A program made the position numbers and the translations under genes. This document shows positions 23,841 to 31,201 of a stretch of DNA of 34,099 nucleotides, one piece after another. The DNA comes from ATM1 sp003577165. GTDB lineage: Bacteria > Armatimonadota > Fimbriimonadia > Fimbriimonadales > ATM1. The notes under the pieces are model-generated. The model had not been told where the DNA came from and did not search any database. It saw nothing but the letters and a program-made list of their open reading frames with translations. Position 1 is the first letter of the stretch. The number at the start of each line of letters is the position of its first letter. The stretch is from assembly GCA_030263715.1 (NCBI GenBank), contig SZPM01000024.1:1-34099 (forward strand), written 5' to 3'.

Positions 23841-24230
23841 ATGACGGCGATCAGCAAGACGTTTTTAATCGGCATCGGGGCTTTCGTGGGTGCGAACCTA
23901 AGGTACTGGCTCGGTGGGTGGATTCAGGACCGGCTCGGACACCAGATCCCCTGGGGCACGGGCCTGGTAAACGTCTCGGGATCCCTCGCGATCGGCATCG
24001 TCATGGCGATGCTCGCTCATTCGGAGTCCCCGAGCTTCGCCCGGCTGCTGGTGGTGACTGGATTGCTGGGAGGGTTCACGACGTTCTCCGCGTTCTCGTA
24101 CGAACTCACCTCGCTGCTGAATTACGGCGCATTCGGGCGGGCAGCCGTGTACTTCGTGGGAACCAACGCTCTGTGCATCGCCTCGTGCTGGATCGGCTTC
24201 GTCGGAACGCGTTGGGCGATGTCGCAGTAA
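23841..24230 (+). CDS. crcB: Fluoride ion channel CrcB/Fluc
   Basis: This is a 129-residue protein with four membrane helices, the size of a Fluc subunit that works as a dual-topology dimer to expel fluoride. Hallmarks are G-x-N-LRY near the start, WGTGLVNVSGS near residues 38-48 and the pore motif GGFTTFSAFSYE near 77-88. It is divergent from the pnt operon, with 114 bp between the two starts. A 7-bp inverted repeat (CGGATTC / GAATCCG) lies in that gap. I find no crcB-type fluoride riboswitch sequence there. Confidence 0.95.
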   Translation: MTAISKTFLIGIGAFVGANLRYWLGGWIQDRLGHQIPWGTGLVNVSGSLAIGIVMAMLAHSESPSFARLLVVTGLLGGFTTFSAFSYELTSLLNYGAFGRAAVYFVGTNALCIASCWIGFVGTRWAMSQ

Positions 24231-24255
24231 CGGCGATCCCCGCGAAAACGACAGC

Positions 24256-25032
24256 CTACGGCCAGTCGAGGTCGGCGACCACCGGCGCGTGATCGGACGG
24301 CTTCTCTTCGAGCCGTGGCCAAACGTCCACACGAGCCGCGGTAAATCGGTTCAAGATCGCGTCGTTCGCGTAGATGTGATCGATGCGCCAACCCAATCCT
24401 CGCTCGACTGCCTTTGGAAGTCGATAATCCCAAAACGTGTAATGCCCCGGCCCTTCATGAAACCGTCGGTACACGTCGGTGAGCCCCCACCCGGTGACAT
24501 CGGCGAGCGCCGCGAACTCATCCGGGTGATGTCCGACCTTTCCGTAGTTCCTCTTTGCATCGTGGAGGTCGTCCGCGGTGGGTGCGACGTTGACATCACC
24601 GAGCCACACGAGGGGATGGCCCTTGTCGCACGTCTCGTCCAAGAACTTGCGAAGTCTCTTCATCCACCAAAGTTTGTAGACGAACTTGTCCGTTCCCACC
24701 TGCGTTCCGTTCGGAACGTAACTGTTGACGAATCGTATGCCCTCCACGTCGGCGACCATCAACCTGCGGTCGTCCTCCTGATCGCCGTCGCCGAATCCGC
24801 GAGCCGCAATGGTGATCGGCAGCTTGCTGAGCATCGCGACGCCGTGGCGCGCCTTCTGACCATGCACCTCAACCCGATATCCCATCGCTTCAAACGGCTC
24901 GCGGGGGAAGTCCTTGTCCTCGACCTTCGTCTCCTGAATCGCAACCAGATCGGGCGACGCCTCAGCAAGCCATCTTTCCAGAATGGGCAGCCGCATCCGA
25001 ACGGAATTCACGTTGTAAGTCGCGATTCTCAT
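24256..25032 (-). CDS. xth: Exodeoxyribonuclease III (AP endonuclease family)
   Basis: This is a 258-residue cytosolic DNA repair enzyme that cuts at abasic sites and degrades 3' ends. All catalytic motifs are visible: YNVNSVR (residues 5-11), QETKVED with the metal-binding Glu, NSYVPNG, WLGDVNVAP with the Asp/Asn pair, and the final PSDHAPV with the Asp-His pair. Length is normal. It is convergent with crcB (25 bp apart) and divergent from the aminopeptidase, whose start is only 47 bp away, so their promoters must be very close or overlapping. Confidence 0.95.
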   Translation of the reverse strand: MRIATYNVNSVRMRLPILERWLAEASPDLVAIQETKVEDKDFPREPFEAMGYRVEVHGQKARHGVAMLSKLPITIAARGFGDGDQEDDRRLMVADVEGIRFVNSYVPNGTQVGTDKFVYKLWWMKRLRKFLDETCDKGHPLVWLGDVNVAPTADDLHDAKRNYGKVGHHPDEFAALADVTGWGLTDVYRRFHEGPGHYTFWDYRLPKAVERGLGWRIDHIYANDAILNRFTAARVDVWPRLEEKPSDHAPVVADLDWP

Positions 25033-25079
25033 ACGATCTCACCGATTACCCGGCGAGCATACAGGTAAAACGCGACTCC

Positions 25080-26564
25080 GTGTTCAAATCGGTCAGGGTT
25101 AACCGGCGCGCTCGCCCGAAGACTGCGATCGTGTTCGCCTTCGCGGACCGCCGCGTCGCGTCGCGGCCGCCGAAGCCGTTCTCGCCTCGGGCGCTCGCCG
25201 AGATGTTGAATCGCCCCGAGTTCACCGAAGAAGTGGGCGCCATCGCGGAAAAGGTGCTCCCGATCGGACGCCTCATTGTCGTCGGCCTCGGGGAACGCAA
25301 GGCCTTCTCGCCGGCGACGTTTCGCACCGCCGTCGCAGCGGTCGGCAGGCGACTGCGCACGTTGGCTGCGGGCGCGATCGCCCTCACCCCCCCGGACGGA
25401 TTGGATCCATCCGAATCGGGCCGCGCCGCAGGCGAGTCGCTCGGCCTGCTCAGTTGGGACCCCAAACTCTACAAAGGGTCCGCCACGACCGGCCGCGCGC
25501 CTTACGACCTCACTCTCACCTCTTCGAACGAGAAGTTCTTGGACGGTCTCGAGTTCGGCCTCACGATGGCATCGTCGGCGAACCTCGCGCGCTCCCTCGG
25601 TCAAACCCCACCGAACATCGCGACACCGATGTGGATGGCTGAACAGGCCAAACAGCTCTGCGAGGAAACGAACATGACCTGCAGGGTCATTTCGGGTGAA
25701 GAGTTAGCGGCGGAGTCGCTTGTCGGACTTGCGAATGTCGGACGAGCGTCTGCGAATCCTCCCTGCTTGATTCGCGTCGAATATCGCCCCCCCGCACCGA
25801 AGGCGCAGAAGAAGCCACAGAAGCCTGTCGTCTTGATAGGAAAAACCGTCACCTATGACACAGGAGGCCTCTCGCTGAAGGTCAACAACGGAATGGTCGG
25901 CATGAAGGGAGACAAGGACGGAGGCTGCGCCGTCCTCGGAGCCATGCGGGCAGTCGCTGAATTGATCCAACCACCCTTTCCCGTTGTTGCTCTGCTAGCC
26001 GCGGCGGAGAACTCTGTGTCATCGGACTCATTTCGTCCCGACGATGTGCTCACTTTTCGCAACGGAGTCACGGTAGAGGTCACAAACACGGACGCCGAAG
26101 GAAGGTTGGTCCTCGCAGATGCCCTCTGTTGGGCATGCGATGCGGAGAACCCCGCGTGCATCATAGACCTCGCGACCTTGACCGGGGGCGTCGTGACCGC
26201 GCTCGGCTCGACCTACGCGGGATATTGGTGCGAAGACGATTCCCTGCGCAAAGACCTGGAGGAGGCGTCCCAGGCCACGGGCGAGCGAATTTGGCGCCTG
26301 CCGATGCATTCCGAATACAGGGACATGATGCGGTCGCCGGTTGCAGATCTGATCAACTCGAATCCGAATCGGCATGCGCATCCGATCCAGGGCACCGCGT
26401 TCTTGAGTTACTTCGTGAAGACCGGAATCCCCTGGGCGCACATCGACATCGCCGGCGTACACAAAACGACCGTTGACAAAGGGCCGTACGTCCCCGGCCC
26501 AACAGGCTTCGGTGTCCGCCTGCTTGCGGAAATGCTCCGAAGGCGGTCGCGGGGAACGAAGTGA
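25080..26564 (+). CDS. pepA: Leucyl aminopeptidase, M17 family
   Basis: This is a 494-residue cytosolic two-metal aminopeptidase that removes N-terminal residues from peptides. The start is a GTG at 25080. The N-terminal domain (about 1-160) is followed by the catalytic domain. Metal and catalytic residues appear in LIGKTVTYDTGGLSLK near residue 255-270, GMKGDKDGGCAV and NTDAEGRLVLADAL near 338-351. The usual MKxDMgGaA motif is slightly altered to MKGDKDGGCA but keeps the metal-binding Asp. A Pro/Lys-rich insertion (APKAQKKPQKP) lies just before the first motif. The next gene starts 35 bp downstream on the same strand. Confidence 0.93.
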   Translation: MFKSVRVNRRARPKTAIVFAFADRRVASRPPKPFSPRALAEMLNRPEFTEEVGAIAEKVLPIGRLIVVGLGERKAFSPATFRTAVAAVGRRLRTLAAGAIALTPPDGLDPSESGRAAGESLGLLSWDPKLYKGSATTGRAPYDLTLTSSNEKFLDGLEFGLTMASSANLARSLGQTPPNIATPMWMAEQAKQLCEETNMTCRVISGEELAAESLVGLANVGRASANPPCLIRVEYRPPAPKAQKKPQKPVVLIGKTVTYDTGGLSLKVNNGMVGMKGDKDGGCAVLGAMRAVAELIQPPFPVVALLAAAENSVSSDSFRPDDVLTFRNGVTVEVTNTDAEGRLVLADALCWACDAENPACIIDLATLTGGVVTALGSTYAGYWCEDDSLRKDLEEASQATGERIWRLPMHSEYRDMMRSPVADLINSNPNRHAHPIQGTAFLSYFVKTGIPWAHIDIAGVHKTTVDKGPYVPGPTGFGVRLLAEMLRRRSRGTK

Positions 26565-26598
26565 TCTTTTTGCCGAAGCGTCACCGTTCTCGGCGCGT

Positions 26599-27705
26599 AT
26601 GAGGATATTGGTCGGATACGAACGAATGGCAACCGTCGCCCTCGCAGTAGCTCTGGCTTCCCTGCCCAGTTTCGTCGGCTTCCTGTCCGTCGAAGCCATC
26701 CGGTCGCGAACGGAGCCGCGCCGTGAGTTTGGAATGAACGTCGCCGACTGGTGTTTCGACAAGGATGCGCGCGTGCGAGCGGCTCAGATCCGAACGCTGA
26801 AGGCGATGAACATGAAATACGTTCGCTCGAATTGGCCGAACATGGGTCGCGGGGGCGATCCGGACACGAAGTGGTTCGATCCCTCACACGAAGTTGCAGT
26901 CTGCAAAGACCTCTCGGCGAACGGGATTACTCCCATCCGATGCCTTGTCAACAACAACGAAGGAATCGAATCGACAGTCTCCCCGGATCAATGGAGGCAG
27001 TTCCTGGACTGGGCGAAGGGGGAGAAGGCGATCGCGAGAATCGGCCTTGCGAAGGCCGGCATCCTCTCGCGTGACGAGCGCATCGTGTCCTACCTCGAGT
27101 CGTTTGCCAGAAGCGAGGCCGAGAGACTTCCCAACGCGCTGCTCGAAGCGGTTAACCCGGACGTTTGGTTTGCGGGAACAGACGGACATGAGTGGCTTGC
27201 GCACGAGCGTGCGTATGAGCGTGCGCTCGAGGCTGCCGGATTCCGTCTTTCGTTTCGACCGCTCGGCGCAGCGGAGGCATTTTTGGATCGCATCCAGCGG
27301 GCCGTCGGCACATCGAGGCGGCTGCTCCGCTACTCAAACTTTTTGTACGATTGGAGGGGGGGCGACATCCGTTGGACCGGCTTGCCCGGCGCAAAGCGGG
27401 AGTTTGTCTGCGAAGTCGGGGTGTCCATCGAAGTGGACAGAGGACGCCGCAAGGAGCGAATGGAGAAGTTGTCCGAAATCATGGCCATGCACGGCGTCAC
27501 GATCGCGTGCTGGCATCAGGGCATAGACCCGTCCGAGGGCCCTTGGACATGGCCGAAGCCGGGGGGGACTCAAGTGCTTTGGTCGCAGAACGCCTACGAG
27601 AGTTATAAGCGATCGAAGGGGAGAATCCCGGATCCGCTTGTGCTCCTTCCTTCCGCTGAGCGCGACGTCGCCAAAACGATCGCCGGAAGGAAGTCCGGAG
27701 ATTAG
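26599..27705 (+). CDS. Exported or anchored protein, possible (beta/alpha)-barrel hydrolase fold
   Basis: This protein has 368 residues from the ATG at 26599; another ATG at 26626 (MATVALAVALASLPSFVGFL) would also open directly into the hydrophobic signal or anchor segment. The open frame reaches back into pepA and is too long. After the leader, FGMNVADWCF and the pattern 'R-AQIRTLKAMNMKYVRSNWPN' resemble the first strands of glycoside-hydrolase-type barrels. Later parts (VCEVGVSIEVDRGRR and ACWHQGIDPSEGPWTW) would suit the last strands, with a Glu in CEVG as a possible catalytic residue. I cannot name a family. It lies downstream of pepA and overlaps the end of convergent purA by four bases. 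Confidence 0.7.
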   Translation: MRILVGYERMATVALAVALASLPSFVGFLSVEAIRSRTEPRREFGMNVADWCFDKDARVRAAQIRTLKAMNMKYVRSNWPNMGRGGDPDTKWFDPSHEVAVCKDLSANGITPIRCLVNNNEGIESTVSPDQWRQFLDWAKGEKAIARIGLAKAGILSRDERIVSYLESFARSEAERLPNALLEAVNPDVWFAGTDGHEWLAHERAYERALEAAGFRLSFRPLGAAEAFLDRIQRAVGTSRRLLRYSNFLYDWRGGDIRWTGLPGAKREFVCEVGVSIEVDRGRRKERMEKLSEIMAMHGVTIACWHQGIDPSEGPWTWPKPGGTQVLWSQNAYESYKRSKGRIPDPLVLLPSAERDVAKTIAGRKSGD

Positions 27706-28985
27706 ATTAGTAGACCTCGATCTCGAACGATTGTCTCTTCACGGTTCGGGCCGACTGAAACCAAGGAAACCGGCACACCAGTGTATCGCTCGATAAACTC
27801 GATCAACCCGCGCGCTCCGCTCGGTAACTCGTTCGTGGACTTGCAGGCGCTGAGATCACCGTCCCAGCCCTCAAGCGTTTCGAATTGAGGCTCGGCTCGG
27901 CTGAGCAGCGCGGTGTCGGCTGGAAACTCCGTCGTAACCTCGTCACCGATCTTGTAACCGACGCATGCCTTGATGGATCCGAAACCGCTCAGCACGTCCA
28001 CGCGCGTGACGGCGAGACTTGTGAATCCGTTCATGAGGCACGAGTGGCGCAAAGCCACCAGATCAAGCCAACCGACTCGGCGGGGCCGCCCCGTGCTTGT
28101 GCCGAACTCGTTCCCCGCGATCCGCAGCCGGTCTGCGAACTCGCCTGAGAGTTCGGTCGGGAACGGTCCGGAACCGACGCGCGTGGTGTAGGCAACGCAG
28201 ACGCCCAGCACGTTGTCCACTTTCTTCGGAGGCAGACCCACGAGACAGGCCCCCCCCGCAGTGGGGTGGCTGCTCGTCACAAACGGATACGTGCCCAGAT
28301 CCAGATCGAGCATTGCCCCCTGTGCGCCCTCGAAGATCACCCGCTTGCCCGCGTGAATTGCGCGATTCACCTCGAAGTCGGCATCGCACACGAAGGGTCT
28401 CAGTTTGTCCGCATAGGCCGAATACTCCTCGATGATCGGCTCGATGCTGATGCCCGGCTTCCCGTGCATGTCGAGGACTCGATTCTTGTATTCGACGACC
28501 TCGCAAAGCCGTGCGCGAAACCTCTCCGGATCGACGAACTCGCACATGCGAATTCCGACGCGCGCCACTTTATCCTGATATGCGGGCCCGATGCCGCGAC
28601 TCGTCGTGCCGATCTTCCCCTCGCCTCGGTTCTCTTCCTCCAACGCATCGAGCGTGCGATGGTAAGGAAACACGACGTGCGCGGCAGAACTGATGAGTAT
28701 TCGACCGAGTTCCGGAGACTTCTGCTTCGTCGTCTCCAGCTCATCCAAGAAAGCCTTCGGACACACGACCATTCCGGCTCCCAAGACGGCTGTAACATTC
28801 TTGTGCAGCACGCCCGACGGTATGAGGTGAAACTTGAAAGTGTGGCCTGCAGCCTGAACCGTGTGACCGGCGTTGTTGCCTCCGCTGTAGCGAACGACGT
28901 AGTCGGCATCGGATGCCAAAACGTCTACGAGTTTCCCCTTGGCCTCGTCTCCCCAAAGCGCGCCAATGATGACGAGTGTTGGCAT
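27702..28985 (-). CDS. purA: Adenylosuccinate synthetase
   Basis: This 427-residue enzyme makes adenylosuccinate from IMP, aspartate and GTP, the first committed step to AMP. Visible motifs are the GTP loop LWGDEAKGKLVD near residues 10-21 (usually WGDEGKGK), GGNNAGHTV near 35-43, GTTSRGIGPAYQDK near 126-139, the IMP/Mg region EGAQGAMLDLDLGTYPFVTSSHP near 217, and GRPRRVGWLD near 302. The G-to-A change in the P-loop is conservative. Length is normal. The start lies 27 bp after the SDR gene's stop, so purA is probably the end of an operon with the upstream SDR, dipeptidase and GH127 genes, an unusual companion set. Confidence 0.96.
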   Translation of the reverse strand: MPTLVIIGALWGDEAKGKLVDVLASDADYVVRYSGGNNAGHTVQAAGHTFKFHLIPSGVLHKNVTAVLGAGMVVCPKAFLDELETTKQKSPELGRILISSAAHVVFPYHRTLDALEEENRGEGKIGTTSRGIGPAYQDKVARVGIRMCEFVDPERFRARLCEVVEYKNRVLDMHGKPGISIEPIIEEYSAYADKLRPFVCDADFEVNRAIHAGKRVIFEGAQGAMLDLDLGTYPFVTSSHPTAGGACLVGLPPKKVDNVLGVCVAYTTRVGSGPFPTELSGEFADRLRIAGNEFGTSTGRPRRVGWLDLVALRHSCLMNGFTSLAVTRVDVLSGFGSIKACVGYKIGDEVTTEFPADTALLSRAEPQFETLEGWDGDLSACKSTNELPSGARGLIEFIERYTGVPVSLVSVGPNREETIVRDRGLLI

Positions 28986-29012
28986 CGGAAGCGGCGAGTA
29001 TACCCAGCCTAT

Positions 29013-29921
29013 CTATGGGCGAAAGTGGCGCGTGAGTTCGTTCGAATAGGTGGCACCCACCTCCGAGGCATGGGCTCCGAGCCACTCTGTAAGCCGCGTT
29101 TCGCAGGTAGGCGGACTCGAAGAGACGAGAAGGTCCTTATGGAGGCCCAACACCTCTTCCCAAGTCAAAACGACGTCTCTCAGGTACCAACCGGCAAAGG
29201 TAGTTACCATCCAGGCGAATCGCGCCGGAACGGCCAGTGGACGGACCTTCCTGCCCACGGCTGAAGCGATGCATTGAACGAGTTCCCGGAAAGTGAACCT
29301 TTCCGGTCCGACTGCGTCGCAAACCGTTCCGCTCGGAGCCGAAATGAGGCGGATGAGTAGATCGGCATAATCGTCGCATTGGACCGGTTGAATTCGCATC
29401 GGCTCGCGTCCTGGCAAAAGGAAAAACGGGAATCTCCGCACAAGCCACGCGATGTTGTTGATGAGCACGTCGCCATGGCCAAACAGGACGGTGGGCCTTG
29501 CAATCGCAAATTCGACGCCGCAATTCCCAAGCATCTCCTCGACCTTCTGCTTTCCAGCGTAATAGGGGAGTTCAGGCGCCGCCCCCGGATTCGCGATGCT
29601 CACATGAACGATGCGCCTCACCCCAGCGCGCTGCGCGGCCGTGAACAGGGACCTCGAGTTTTCGACCGCCCTTGCGAACGTGTTCTCCCCTCGCTCGAAT
29701 CGGATCCAGTAAGTGTTGATGAGAACATCGGTTCCATCGAGGAATCGAGTTAGCCTGTCCTCTTCACTAAACGTTTGAGGATGCGATGGGATGTCGCGGA
29801 GCGGCCCTTCGGTCGGCGGGCGTTTGGATGTCAGCGTGCGAACGGAGTGTCCAGCGTCGAGCAAACGAGTCGAGACGAAACGCCCGGTGTAACTGAATGC
29901 GCCGGTGACACAGACGTTCAA
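29013..29921 (-). CDS. NAD(P)-binding SDR-family protein (atypical, NmrA/NDUFA9-like)
   Basis: This is a 302-residue Rossmann-fold protein. The dinucleotide loop is CVTGAFSYTGRFV near residues 4-16, the atypical 'TGaxgxxG' kind. A possible Tyr-x3-Lys pair appears in LPYYAGKQKVEE near residue 126, and ARPTVLFGHGD near 144 is typical of epimerase-like members. Relatives act as sugar-nucleotide epimerases, quinone- or redox-sensing regulators, or complex I assembly subunits. I cannot choose among these. Its ATG overlaps the stop of the dipeptidase gene (ATGA), so the two are co-transcribed and likely translationally coupled. Confidence 0.85.
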   Translation of the reverse strand: MNVCVTGAFSYTGRFVSTRLLDAGHSVRTLTSKRPPTEGPLRDIPSHPQTFSEEDRLTRFLDGTDVLINTYWIRFERGENTFARAVENSRSLFTAAQRAGVRRIVHVSIANPGAAPELPYYAGKQKVEEMLGNCGVEFAIARPTVLFGHGDVLINNIAWLVRRFPFFLLPGREPMRIQPVQCDDYADLLIRLISAPSGTVCDAVGPERFTFRELVQCIASAVGRKVRPLAVPARFAWMVTTFAGWYLRDVVLTWEEVLGLHKDLLVSSSPPTCETRLTEWLGAHASEVGATYSNELTRHFRP

Positions 29922-31162
29922 TTCGTCGTCTGCTTGATCGGCGAAGTCACTGCAAAACCCTTGCCTCGATTCGCTTGCAGTCGGCGCGCAACTTCCTCCG
30001 CTCTACGCATCGCGCGAAGAACGTTGAGACCGAGAATCTTAGCCACCTCTTCGTCTGTGTATCCTCGGCGAAGCAGTTCGGCCGTCAACATGGGATACTT
30101 CGATACGTCTTCGAGTCCTTCACAGCCTCCGCCTCCGTCGAAGTCACTGCCGATGCCGATGTGATCGATGCCGGCGACCTTGCGGATGTGATCGATGTGA
30201 TCGGCGACCTGCTTGAGCGTCGCCTTGGGCGCAGGATGGGTCTTGTCCCACTGGCTCAGGCCAGACCGCACGTATGCGGCGTTGTCTTTGATTTTGCGAA
30301 GTCGCGCTTCCTCGGCCTGACGCTTCCTATTGTGATCCACAATGGCCTGAGACACATAACTCGGCAAGAACACGACCATCACCACACCGCCGTTCTTCGG
30401 AAGCATTCGCAGCACGTCGTCCGGCACGTTGCGAGGGTGATCGCAGATCGCGCGCGCGCTCGAATGCGAGAAGATGACGGGCGCCTCGGCCACTGCGAGA
30501 GCATCTTTCATCGTGTCCGGCGAGACGTGAGACAAATCCACCAGCATTCCGATGCGGTTCATCTCTCGAATGACTTGCTCGCCGAAGGCGTTCAGCCCGT
30601 TGTTCACAGGCGTGTCAGTCGCTGAATCCGCCCATGGCGTGTTCCTGGAGTGGGTAATCGTCATGTACCGCGCGCCCATCTGATAGAACATGCGCAGCAC
30701 GCCCAGCGAGTTGTCGATCGAATGTCCGCCCTCCATCCCTATCATTGAAGCGATTCGCCCCTCTCGATGGAGTCTCACTACGTCGTCCGCCGTCAGCGCA
30801 ACGCCGAAGTCGGTCGGATAGGTCGCGCACAGCTTGTGCACGAAGTCAATCTGCTCCATCGTCGCCTTGATCGCTTCCGCGCCCGTCAGGCTGACCGGGA
30901 CGTACACGGACCAGAACTGCCCGCCGAGACCGCCGTCACGGAGTCGCGGGATGTCCGTCTGTCCGTCCTTGTGCAAAACCGTCGGATCCCACTTCGCGAA
31001 TTCGTATTGAGCCTTCATTCTCATGGCCCACGGAAAGTCGTTATGACCGTCGATGAGGGGAACCTGTTTGTGCAGAGTCTTCGCGCGAGCGACGAAGTCT
31101 TGACTGAGGTCAACGCCCGGAGACCCGAGGGCAATCGCGGCAGAGAGGACGACTAAGAGCAT
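29918..31162 (-). CDS. Membrane-type dipeptidase (renal dipeptidase, M19)
   Basis: This is a 414-residue zinc peptidase that cleaves dipeptides, often with a D-residue at the second position. A short signal peptide (MLLVVLSAAIALGSP) makes it exported. Zinc ligands are in the expected places: DGHNDFPW near residues 39-46 (His-x-Asp), MIGMEGGHS with the bridging Glu near 141, VDLSHVS near 214 and IFSHSSAR near 235. GIGSDFDGGGG near 347 is the substrate-side Asp motif. It is 39 bp downstream of the GH127 gene and overlaps the SDR gene by four bases. Confidence 0.95.
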   Translation of the reverse strand: MLLVVLSAAIALGSPGVDLSQDFVARAKTLHKQVPLIDGHNDFPWAMRMKAQYEFAKWDPTVLHKDGQTDIPRLRDGGLGGQFWSVYVPVSLTGAEAIKATMEQIDFVHKLCATYPTDFGVALTADDVVRLHREGRIASMIGMEGGHSIDNSLGVLRMFYQMGARYMTITHSRNTPWADSATDTPVNNGLNAFGEQVIREMNRIGMLVDLSHVSPDTMKDALAVAEAPVIFSHSSARAICDHPRNVPDDVLRMLPKNGGVVMVVFLPSYVSQAIVDHNRKRQAEEARLRKIKDNAAYVRSGLSQWDKTHPAPKATLKQVADHIDHIRKVAGIDHIGIGSDFDGGGGCEGLEDVSKYPMLTAELLRRGYTDEEVAKILGLNVLRAMRRAEEVARRLQANRGKGFAVTSPIKQTTN

Positions 31163-31201
31163 GGAACCCGAATTCTACACGTCTGCACGCTTCGGCGGGT
31201 C

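Noticed and set aside
28266..29264. 332-residue plus-strand ORF opposite purA
   Set aside because: purA on the other strand has every catalytic motif; this ORF has none and also overlaps the SDR gene.
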